Under the pieces are notes generated by a model, which saw only the letters and a program-made list of their open reading frames with translations, searched no databases and was not told where the DNA came from. The position numbers and the translations under genes were made by a program. This document shows positions 1 to 11,400 of a stretch of 29,902 nt of DNA, piece by piece. Within the stretch, counting starts at the first letter, position 1. Each line of letters begins with the position of its first letter. This DNA is from Chara braunii (taxonomy: Eukaryota > Streptophyta > Charophyceae > Charales > Characeae). The stretch is from positions 994,699 to 1,024,600 of the forward strand of contig BFEA01000431.1 in NCBI GenBank assembly GCA_003427395.1. Reading direction: 5' to 3'.

Positions 1-32
1 ATCACTTATAGTGTAATCAGTGAGGGGATTCT

Positions 33-92
33 ACAGACTGTTGAGGGTTCAGCCTCCTGATGAGTCGGTGAAACTCCGACGAAACAGTTTGT
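33..92 (+). ncRNA. Type III hammerhead self-cleaving ribozyme, complete
   Basis: All conserved hammerhead parts are present in order. Stem III pairs 33-41 with 84-92 (9 pairs, one G-U). The cleavage triplet is 40-42 (GTT), with cut predicted after 42. Stem I pairs 43-46 with 53-56 around a 6-nt loop (47-52). The core CTGATGA is 57-63. Stem II pairs 64-68 with 76-80 around a 7-nt loop (69-75). The second core box GAA is 81-83, with A84 opening stem III. Termini lie on stem III, so it is type III. In plants such ribozymes are known from retrozymes, small non-autonomous LTR retroelements in which a ribozyme sits in each LTR and processes circular RNA. Only one copy is visible before the window edge, so the retrozyme itself is inference. 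It lies antisense inside the last visible intron of the FYVE gene. The GTT triplet is less usual than GTC. Confidence 0.88.
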
Positions 93-288
93 CACAGCCC
101 CTCGTTTGTTGTCCTCTTCTCCCTCTCTGCCTACGGTTTACCGGATATATATATCGTATATTGTCACATAACTACAAACTAAAAGAGCGCACTTTGCGGA
201 ACATAGAATAAAAGCAAAAAACGGGCACAGTGATAACATGCAAAAATAAAAATAAAAACAAAAAGAAAAAACAAGGGCATATATATAA

Positions 289-290
<2 letters not shown>

Positions 291-322
<32 letters not shown>
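291..322. repeat. (AG)n microsatellite
   Basis: Perfect AG dinucleotide run inside the intron downstream of FYVE exon 4. The A-rich stretch 236-290 before it has no coding signal. Confidence 0.97.
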
Positions 323-325
<3 letters not shown>

Positions 326-424
326 ATGACAAGGAAACTGGTACACAGAGCATATGAAAAGAAGAGAGAACCTCAATTTCTCAACAGCTAGAGTGAGAAT
401 GAGCTGCTGCAGTTGGATGCCTAC

Positions 425-677
425 CTCTCGGGGTGGCCCTACAGGCTCACATATACAAAGAGGCATGTGGCAGCGACACTCGATCGCTGACGCCTGAGAG
501 TCTGAAGAATCAGAGGCTCCTCTGACATCATTTGTAAGCCGCAAGCTGGCAACCACGGCATCCGCCTTCGTTCTTGTGGAAATTCTCCTCACTTCATTCT
601 CTGTTTCCAGAGGCTCGGCATCTGACAGAGTTGTCTCCAGGTTGCTCGCCGATTGCTCACGCGATAGACTTGTGTCA
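425..677 (-). CDS. FYVE gene exon 4
   Basis: 253 nt; the acceptor GCATCTTTCAG lies at 678 upward. The first base completes the codon split by exon 3, then 84 codons read open to a donor GTAGGC at 424. The product starts DTSLSREQSASNLE, is rich in Ser, Thr, Asp and Glu, and ends with IECRCHMPLCICEPVG PPRE. I recall a CxC-x4-CxC motif of this kind downstream of the FYVE domain in plant proteins, but the link is from memory. The donor is weaker than the others; reading on would run into the (AG)n tract, which looks non-coding. The next exon must be near or beyond the left edge. Confidence 0.78.
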
Positions 678-2366
678 CTGAAAGATGCAGCCAGCCACCA
701 TCACCACAATTGCATCAACAACGTCAATCACCATATCGACCATCATGACCGTTCTTGTCCAACTGGATTTCCCAGGAAGTTCCACCTATGGTGCTGAAAC
801 CTCTGGAACACATAATAGGACCAACAACAAGACATTTGGGGTGAGAAGTTCAGGTGAAGGAAGATGTCAAGAAGGGTTGAGGTTGGGAGTTTGACTATAA
901 GCTCTCAGAAAATTTCATCTTCTTCTGTGTGTTCCTTTTTTGTTTTTTTTCATCTTCCAAATTCTTTCAATTCACCTTGACTACGTACCTACCACTACTC
1001 CTCAGGCTTAGACAGAGGACCCCTGCAAACATAGCTCTGTTGTCTCCCTCCAGCCATCAGAGGGGATGCATGTTGCTCCCGCCCCCCGCCCCAACCATGG
1101 TGGTCAAGGATGGGGTGGGGCCGCCGGTGGGGGTCCGGCTAACGCAAAGACTGAGCATTTTTCCAGTAGCTGCGCCCCCCTTTTCATCGTCCCCCACCCC
1201 CAACCGAATAACAGCTGTGTCTAAGGCCAACACTCTCCCACACACCACACACAACCCACTCACACTCACACTCACACCCGTGTTCGCCAAGGACCCTGCT
1301 ATTACTGATCAGAGGTATCAAGCAGCGGACTATCACCGCTGGTTGGCACTAAGTGCACCGCAGGCGGTTTCGGGGCACGAACCCACAACCTCCTGAATGC
1401 CACTTGCGTGCCTAACCAACTGATCTAGGCCGCTGGATTGTGTGTTCATTTTGTTGCTGCTTGGTAGTCCAAGTTCACACAGACAAAAAAACTCAAGTTC
1501 ACAAGTGTACATGAACCTCCCCGCAAACACAATGCACTGTCATCACCACCAAGTCGAACCTGAAAGATAGCTGTTACACATTCATGAACATGGTGCACGG
1601 TGTTTGGGGGAAGACGGCAGCGTTTAATTTACAGAGAATGCAGAGCAAAATGTACGGGGATGCTGGGCTCTTCAGTCATGTCTACGTTAAGGCTCTCTCC
1701 CCCCCCCACTCCAACCAAAAAAAAAAAAAGGGTACCTTTCACGTATGCAGAGGGAAGAATTGACATTCTGGTTTCCCCAAAAGATAACGTCAATAACACA
1801 GCGACCACTGCTCACTAAGTAAATGAAACTCGCTGCTGAGAAAGGCGGCAAGTAGAAGAGGGGCAAGTGCGAAAAACTTACATGCTTGGCATCTCAAAGC
1901 AGGTGTCACACACACGGACAGGCGTGCTCATTCCAAACTGAGGAAGAACCTGCAATGGCAAGACACACCACACAGCACAATGTGAAAACACCATCGACTT
2001 GATTGCAGAACACAAACACGCACACACCCACCCACCCCCACACACCCACACATCCCCACAAGCACCCCCCCACACACACACCCACCCGCCTCCCAACACA
2101 AGCACACACACTCACGCACCCACACATCCACCCACTCACCTCCACACGGACCCACAAACACCTACCCACTCACACCCACATCAACTCGCATTCACCAGTT
2201 TACACCCACCCACCCATGCACACATGCACACACCCACCCACACACACACACGCACACACACCTCCCACCCACACACACACACCCACACGCCCGCACACAC
2301 ACGCCCACACATACATGCCCACACACACACATGCCCGCACACGCGCACACGCAGAAAGAGAAAACG

Positions 2367-2434
<68 letters not shown>

Positions 2435-4436
2435 ACTACACTAAATGGTCCAGCAGCAGTGCTATTGCAGAGCAAACAGCAGCCAGGCGTACCCATACAA
2501 CGCACCAGCATACTGATGGACAAGCCGTCACACCACTCCGTCCACCAGCATACTGATGGACAAACAGAAGCCAGGTAAATGACAGCAGTCACAAGCCATA
2601 TGCAGGAATGGAAGTCAACTCATAGCCATCAATGGTTAAACCACCACTCCGTCCACCGCCAGGAAAATGCCTCGTTGGGCGCCCGTGGTCACGCACAGGG
2701 TGGTCAAGGTACTGTCCACGGGCGGTCAACAGCTTTTCGGAATATTTAGGGTGTACCGACTTCGAAGATTTTGCACGATCAGAGTTTTCGACGACAACAT
2801 CTGAAGAGAAATCAGGAACGTAGATCGACTGCTGATGCTTTCAGAAAAAAATTGAAAAATCAAAAAGAAATTTCTGCGTTGCTTCACTGTTTTTCTGTGC
2901 ACCAGGTCACAAATTTTGTGCCTGTACACACCCTCGGCGGCCTGGCCAGGCAGGACCATGAGGCACGGTCTCTGCAGTCCCAGCAAAAAAACAAAAAGAA
3001 AACTACAAAAAATGGAAAAACACTATGTTAGTATGTTGTCATCGTTGTATAGACTTGCAACACAAACAACGTTTTTGTCCTTCTTTCCTTCTTTAAAAAG
3101 GCGACATCATACTTGTGGTGCACTGGCCGCGCACACGCGGCACACGGCGTATCGTGCACACAGCGAGCGCATGCGGTGCACATGCAAGGCCAAAAAGGAG
3201 GGGGGGAGGGGGGGGGGCAAAATGAAAAACGGTTGGCGGGGGACCTGAAACATCATTCCCCCCAGCGGCCAGAAATGTTTGACAGGTCATGCAAAACTGT
3301 TTTGGGGCCGTGCCAAGGCCCGAAAAGAAACTTGTCGGGAGAGCCAGCCAACTTTCAATTCAAGACTTTTGAAGTTCGCAAGTCCCCCCCGGGCGAGGCC
3401 ACAGCTGTTACTTCCCATGAGAAACATTCCTCCCTCACCTGCCTCATCGCCCCACTATTGGCTTGCTGTCCGTCGTCCTCCGCCAGCTTCCTTCTCCATA
3501 GCTGGCGACATACTCTGCAGGCAGTGGCAGTGGCAGCAGGCAGTGTCAGCAGGCAGCATCGTTGCACAGCAGGAGTGCCAGAAGTCAAGGAGCAAAGCGC
3601 ACCAGGTGGGCAACCACCATCCCTCCCTCCACCTTCTGCCACACCTCCCTCCTCCACGCACCGCCTGTCTCCCGCCTCCTTTGCCATTCCTGCCTCCACC
3701 TACCTTCCGGCATGCCTCCCTCCTCGCTCTTCCGTCCTACCACCATCCCTCTATCCTCCTTCATCCCTCCACCCGCCATCCCTCCCGCCTCCTTACCTTC
3801 TTTGACATTCCTCCCTCCACCTTCTGCCATACCTCCCTCCTCCACGCACCACGTTTCTCCCACCTCCTCTGCCATTACTGCCTCCACCTTTCTCCCACCT
3901 CCTTCGCCATTCCTCACTCCACCTTCTGCCACCATACCCCCCTCCTCCAGGCACCACCTTTTTCCCACCTACTTCGTCCTTCATCCCTCATCCTCTGTTT
4001 TCTTTTTCAAAGTTACATCGTCATTTATGTTCCTCCTCCCACCTCCTTCCTCACTCCTTCGACATTCCTCACTGAGCTGAGGTTACCTGTGCAAGGAAAA
4101 TGAGCAATCGCGAAATGACAGAATTCCAGATTGCAAATCACATTGAAAGCCAGGTAGTCGAACGCTGTCCAGAAAGCAGAATTGCACTGGTATTACACCG
4201 AAGGAGAACCAAAGCATCGAACTCAATTGTCAATGAAAGCATATACTCGCCACCACCACCAATGCAATCGTAGCTCTTCCTCCTACTGGCGCTCAGCGCC
4301 CAGACTACTATCCTACAGCTATCTACTAGCAACGAAATGACAAGCAACTTGTTGACGTAAGCAGCAGCAACCGAAGTACATGCAGATATCTACCATGTAG
4401 ACCATCACCAAGACCAGGTACGTGCTCTCGCATCAC

Positions 4437-4493
<57 letters not shown>

Positions 4494-5370
4494 TCTTCAC
4501 CCACGTCTCCCCTCACACGAAGACCACCACCAGACCCCACCAGCCCTTTTCCAAGCTCAGCCCGGCTATGGAGGGCTGAGCTATGGCGCTGCCTCCTTGC
4601 AACGCCCTGCCTCTAGCGACTGTCATCGCTACCCTCTGCACGAGCGCCAGCAGATACGCACCAACCTAAGCTCCAGCAGCGCTCTCACCAGCACTATCAA
4701 GTGCACGAATGAAATGCACGGCCTTGCTGCTTTCCTATATAGAGAGCAGCTGGGCTCTCCTCCGCTGGGCAGGGGCGCGCGCGTTTCCAGTAGCTTCCAA
4801 TTCTCCCAAAGTGTCTCCGCCCAGGCCTGTTCAGACAGTGGCCTGAGACCGAATTGGTTAGGCAACCCCAACGTGCGGTGTTCTCTGCTTTCCCCACGTC
4901 GATGGAAGAGCCTGGAAGGCTCACAAATATTTCAGATTCTCACGAGCGAGGCAGATGTAACAAACTGGCACGTGTGAACTGTCTGACGCCAACGAAGACT
5001 TTGCAAAATTGACAAGTACAGGCCTCGTTGACATTCAGGGGCCCGCCTTCACTCACTTAGGGCGGGCACATGTTGGCAGTGGCGGCCCCTCAGGGGCATG
5101 CCGAGGACTTGAGGAGGTAAATCCTCACACCTGGTGCAATCTGAGCTTCGTTCTTTTTCATAGAAATGTATGTGCTCTGCAGCTCTGCCCTTGTCCTTCC
5201 TCCAACTTATTCCATGCAACCGCCATCTCCCCCACCTCCTTCCTCCAGCCATCCGCCATCCCTCCCTCCTCCTTCCTGATGTCTTCTGTTAGCCTCCCTC
5301 CTCCTGCCTCTGTCTTTCACCATTCCTTCATCCCGGATCCAAGTCATTTTCCATCCTCCTCCTCCTCCTC

Positions 5371-5406
<36 letters not shown>

Positions 5407-8400
5407 CACTCTCTCCTCCTTCCTCCCCCTGTGCCCCCCACCCCGCCCCCTGCTCGTTCCTCCTTCACCATTCCTCCATCACTCCCTCCTTCACCGCTCC
5501 ACTCTATCCCTCCCTCCTGCTCCCTCCCTCGTCATTCTGCCATCACTCCTTCCTCTCCATCCCACCATCCTCCCCCCTTCCCATTCCTCTATCCTGAGCC
5601 AGTGTTTGGTGATGCTGTCCCTTCCGTATTCCAATTGCAGGGTTTTTTTCCGGCCAAATTCAACATCGATTTGTAGAACTTGGTTGGTGAAATCTGTGGT
5701 GATCTGGGTGAAAACTGCTGGAAGCGAACGCCGCCGGATTTGAGTTTATTAAGGATTGGGCGAAGACCTTGACTTGAGGGAATTTATGAAGAAGATCAAA
5801 GAAAGATTTCTAGGAAGCAATCCACAGCAGCAGGTGTTCTCCTTTCCTTCCGGTTAATGTGAATGGGAATTTCATTTTCACTTTTTCCCTCTTCACTTCT
5901 CTTTTTGGGGTTTCGTCAGGTGGATTTCATTGCATCTCCCATCAGTTTCTTCACTGGTTCAGGTTTCAGTTCTTCTTCAGTCTTCTCCTGTTCTTCTCTG
6001 GTCATCGGTTGCTTTGCTTGACCGCATTGGTCAACGTTGTCAACTGGGCAGAAAGCAGCAGCAATGACTTTTGTCTAACTTCGTCTCCAAGGGAACCAGA
6101 TAAGACATCAGATTCTGAATGAGAGTTGCAACATCACTTTCTTCTTTCTACTTTACCTTACTTTGGATTTCATTCATTTTCCTTTCTTCTTCTTCTCTCT
6201 TTTTCCTTTGATGTTCCATGGCACCCTTCTTCGTCTTCTCTGCCTGCAATGCTTCTTCTCGCTGTCTGATATTCTGATCAACTACATCCTCATTTAATTC
6301 TTGTCTGGTTTCCCCACTTGTTTCTCCTTCTTTCTTTTTGTCCTCTTCTTCAATGTGTTGGGTATTTCGGGCCAGCATTTCCCTGGCAAATTAGTCCCGA
6401 CTGTGACGGGCCCTGGCCATAACCAGGTTCATTTCTCCGGCCACACGGAGGAGATCGAGTCCCGTCTCAGCCCTGTCCAATTGCTCGTTGAAACTGCACA
6501 GGTCGAACTGGCTCCAGACAAGGTTTTCGGCCTCTGGACCAGCCTCATGGATTTCGGTCAGGACCTGCTGAAGTTTCAGGTTCTCCTAGTCCCTGCGGGC
6601 ATTCATTTGCCCACGTGTATGCAGTTCCTCGTCTGCGTACATGGTCAGTGAGACCGGATGGAAAAACATAGGAATAAACTTTGTCAGACCAGACAACCAC
6701 AAGCTGTTCCACATGGATGCCATTCTTGGAGTTACCGCACAATCAAACTATGCAATTATCTGTTCCGCGGTCTCGTCAGAAATTAGGAACAACAAACAGA
6801 AAATAAATGAAATCCAGTAAAAATAGAATATCAATGTCTTAATAGCTATTAGTTTTTTTTTGTTTTCAATGTGCGTTGCTGGTCATGATGCGAACTACCA
6901 ATGTGTGTGGATTCCTTTTGGCCGTCCGATCAAGAATCATTAACAGTCAGTCCACAGGCCATACAACATCAGAAAACCGCACAGGTAAGTCCATGTCAAC
7001 ATCAATCAATACATGAACGAGGTAAGTCCAGATCAGTGCCAATCAAAGGCCAAGACATATAGTCCGACGTCAGTGCTCAATAGGACACATCATCCCACTA
7101 TTCCTCTGGTTCCTTGTCACAGCTTGTTCTTGACAACCACAGCGGTTCTCTCTCCCTGATGACACGTCAGCAATGCTTCCGCCAGTCGGACAATGCTCTC
7201 GCCAGTATGCCCCGTAGGCAATGCTGTCGCTAGTCAACATGCCACGTCGGCATTACTATCGCCAGTCAATATGCCACATCAGCGCTTGTTCTGTCGTCCT
7301 CTTCAGCGCTTCTTCAATTAATGCGGCAATACTGGCGATTCTTTCTCTCACAGGAACCAACCAGCGAGTGGTACGTCAGCGCAGGCATATGGTGAAAACC
7401 ACTCTGCCTTTGCCACGTCAGCACCCCTGCCAGAGAGAGACTTCCTGACAATTTATTCCCTTGCGGGAACCAGACAGCGAATGTCGCGTGGAAACGAGCA
7501 TATGGTTAGAACCACTCTGCAGGTGCCACATCAGCACTCTATCAGAGAGAGATCGTCCAACTTGAATAGCGTGGTCATCTTCAATCGAGCAGCAAGTCGG
7601 TGAGATGAGATGAGTTCGCTCTGATACCAAATTGTAATGAGCCCAGTCTCGTCAAACAATCATGTCGTCAGATAGCAATGCCGTGAGATAACAATGTCGT
7701 CCAATGTCGAGATAATCATTCCAGCTAGTCCATCAATTCGAAGTCGTTGAAGTACATGATCCTTCATAACTACGTGTAAAGTCTCCAAGTCAAGAGTATC
7801 CAGACTAGAACAGAGAGGAGGAAGAAAAGACAGATGGAAGGAGAAGAATATTGTAGCAATCAAGTCCCTCTTCTCCTCCGGGTTTCCCCACCACTGCCAC
7901 GTCAGCAATCTGTACACAGTATGACACGTGGATGATGTAAACGCAGCCCCTCGCAGACGAGTGATCCTTCAGCAGCGAGCAGAATCAGCAGCAGCATCAC
8001 ATCAGGTGAGACCAGGTACATACACACGACATCACATCTCGCCCACACTCTCTCTCTCATCACTACCTCGCTGCCGTCTATGGTCGCAGCAATGGCTGCC
8101 TTCCCTCTCTCTCCTTTCCTATTACACCGTCTGGCTGGCGCCCACGAAACAGCCTGGCGCCAGCGTCCTCCTCTCAAGTCTCACGTGCAGCATTGAAGCA
8201 GCAAGCAACTCGCAAGACTGAATATCCAAGCAGTGGTGAAGTCAACTCTATATAGCGTTGACTCGTGTTGTCCAGGGTCAGCTTCTGTCGGTGTGAGGCC
8301 CCGGACCGTCCGATTGCCGGACGGCTCAGATGCAATTTGTCCCAGTTTCGGTCTGAACTCCTTGAGGCCTGAATCTTTCGGAGCCTGCAGACCACTCTTA

Positions 8401-11400
8401 GATCATTCCAGATCAACGGCCAGGAAGTCTTATGTGTTGACTTCGACTTCTCGGATCTGGGGCTGGGTCCACGAGTTGACTGTTGACATTTCGGTAAATA
8501 GTCGGTCTAGGCCTCTTCCTAGGGCCTGTTTGACCCCTTTTTCAGGGCCAACCCGTTCGTGCTTGTCTGAGGGCACAACCAGAGCCCAGCGGCTCAATTT
8601 TGGCACACGAGTTACAGCACAATGACAAGAAGGACGACATAAAATGCGAGGAGGCCAGTGCTCTTCTTGACACTAAGGTAGTGGATTGGCATGAGTGCAC
8701 AAAGCCGGGAAGCTACAAAGAACACAAGCTGCGCAGGAGATCGGCTTACATGGAGATTGCTGGCAGTGATGTACATGGAGGAGGAACGGCAGCTTGCATT
8801 GAGGGCACGCATGGCAGGCACATGGTTGGAAGGCGGAGAGAAAGCGTCCATGAGAAAAAGCATAGAAGGAAGAGATTGGAAAGGGAGGATGAGGAGGCGG
8901 TGGTTGTACGGGCAAGGGGAAGGCAGCAGCAACGCCTCCCCGAAAGAGGGGGCAGGGGCGTGTACTCTGCCTCTGTGTACCAGCAGGACTCGGGAGGTAC
9001 CAACGGGACCACCTTAGTACCATCCGCACTGCTGCAGTAAATGTGACATCAGTGGGACCACCTCAGTACCATCGGCACTGCTGTACTACAGCTGACCATC
9101 TCAGGACTACAGTCTTCCCACGAATAGAACGTACACTGTACGGTCATTTTCGCTGTATACAGACTAACTTTTCCACCCAAGTACAGCTATAGTGACCGTA
9201 CATTCTTTTTTTTGTTTTGTCTTGTTTTAAACAACCTAGGCTCCTTCTATTCTGCGGAGCAGCAGTCTGTACATTCTATTCAAGGGAAGAGAGACCCTGC
9301 CCCTACAAGGGGTCTGGCACTCGTGGCGAGCATCTCATTCACCACACCACACATGTTATCCGCAGGTTTGACACAAAAGAAAAGAGAAAATGTGAGCGAG
9401 TTAACGAAAAAAGAGAGACAGTAGGGGTTTGAATACACCCTTTGATTCTTCACAAGAAAAAAAAAGGCAGATTGCAGCCCTTCCCAGGACGCCCAAACAC
9501 AGTGATTGGATTGGTACTGGCCAAGACACCTGCTGCCTGCCCGTGGTCATATATTCGTTCTCGCTGTATTCTGCAACATATATCTTCTCTTTTTTTTTTT
9601 TTTTTTTTTTTGGATAAACATCCCTTGGGGTGCTAGGGGTGTTGCAACATCTATCTCAACATGTCCATCTATGTACTAATTTACTACAAAAGTGCTTCCT
9701 GTTTCTTTTCCTGTTTCATGCCAAATGGGACCAAATAAAGCTGTGTCTCATCCATACCATATCTTTCGTTCGGACTTCTGAAGATTGCATGCCACATCTT
9801 ACTACACACACGCGCAATCTTTGAACTGCGCAAATCACAAAGATGGGACCAAAGATGGAACCAAAGTGGGACAACCAAAGATGGGAACAAAGATGGGACC
9901 ACCAAAAGTAGGACCAAAGATGGGACCACCAAAGGTAGGACCAAAGATGGGACCGCCAAAGATGGGACCGCCAAAGATGGGACCACCAAAGATGGGACCA
10001 CCAAAGATTGACATGCTTCTTCAAATAGTCTGCACAACTGACATGCCACTCGCAACCGAATGCAAGCTTACCAAGCGCCACGCCTGGAATGACAACCCCT
10101 CCAATTTCCTTTGGACTTGGAGAAGAATCCGTTCAAACGACACGTGGCAAAACATGAGCCACAGGCAGAACATGAGCCACAAACGAATTGCTGCACGCGA
10201 CCAGATACCAACCCACATACCCCGCACAACGCGCTTCAAAGGGAAATGCATAACCCCTCTTATCTTCTTTGGACTTGACAAGAGTCCATTCTACCGACAT
10301 GCGGCAAAACATAACCCAGCCACAAACGAATTGCAAGCAAACGCCAGGCCAGATACGGACTCACATACAGGGAGCTCGCCAGTTTCCTTACTTTGGCTGG
10401 CATGCAGGCAGGCACTCATATGATAAACACAACGCGGGCACTTGGGAAGGAGCCGTCTGTTTGTTTGTTTTTTTCTCACTTTGGTATTTGAAGAGTGCTC
10501 GCCACAGACGGTCTTTCCGCAACTCCTGCAGTGATGCTGCAAAAAAGTACCAGGTGCAGGGCACGCATTCCAGCACAAGAGAAGAACAAACACAGAATCG
10601 CAACAGGAAGAGAGAACAGAAATGGACAAGTGTCAGCAAAACAAGCAGCTGAGAAGCTGACTGACACAAAACGTGCATGGCAAACCAATTATGACCCAGA
10701 AAACGACACCACACTGGCGTTTCGGCAAAGCTTGACACACAGGGGGATTCCGCCTTGGCAAAAAGAGGCTCAGGGGATGTCCCCTTCCTGGTAAAGTGGT
10801 AAACCCACGTTTTACCATCTCTTCAGAATTTCCTTGGTAGGGGTCAGACGTGAGTCTGTCCCTTTGTTTTGTTCTTCTTTTTTTTTAACAAAAAGGTCCC
10901 TTTGTATATTCCGGGCCCAGTGCCCAAGGCAAAACATACAGAATAGCAAATACAGGGATCCAATATCCTAGTTCACCAGGGCCAATCAATTTGGCATGCG
11001 TGTGGGTTTACCCGCTTGATCACGAAATCCAGATCAAAAGATTTCATGCATAGTAGAATAATTACCATTACTAATTAGCATTGCACAGTATGCATTCACT
11101 ACCTCCAGGTATTGATTAACACATTGACAAGGCGGGGGTTAAGAAAGGCACAAACAAAGAAAGGGGGGTTGTGTAACAGTGTTATTTTTTCCTTCTTTTC
11201 CCATCAGAGACTTCCCGACTCATAGGGAGGCTGGTCACTACAGACATTTATACACACAGCCAACAGATGAGTCGGTCACACTCTCACAAAGCAGTCTGTC
11301 ACAACTACCTTCTTTGTCCGCAGGTTCACAGGCATTTTGATGTGAGGGGACGATAGGTGTACGTGCAGGGGTTGTTGGGACCGGCAGTCCCTCCCGGTCC

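Noticed and set aside
1372-1435. Functional tRNA gene on the minus strand
   Set aside because: A and B boxes fit, but acceptor and anticodon stems do not pair properly.
1999-2578. 185-191 codon frames rich in His, Thr and Pro
   Set aside because: They follow from CA and AG repeats, with no non-repetitive domain.
3279-4103. 274-codon Pro/Ser-rich frame, candidate wall protein
   Set aside because: No signal peptide, no regular motif; the composition of the pyrimidine tract gives open frames in several registers.
8600-9040. 146-codon frame as host exon
   Set aside because: Several overlapping frames on both strands of similar length, no domain and no consistent splice sites.
9785-10423. 212-codon frame with MGPPK repeats
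   Set aside because: Driven by the 15-bp minisatellite; the rest crosses a non-coding duplication and lies opposite FYVE intron 2.
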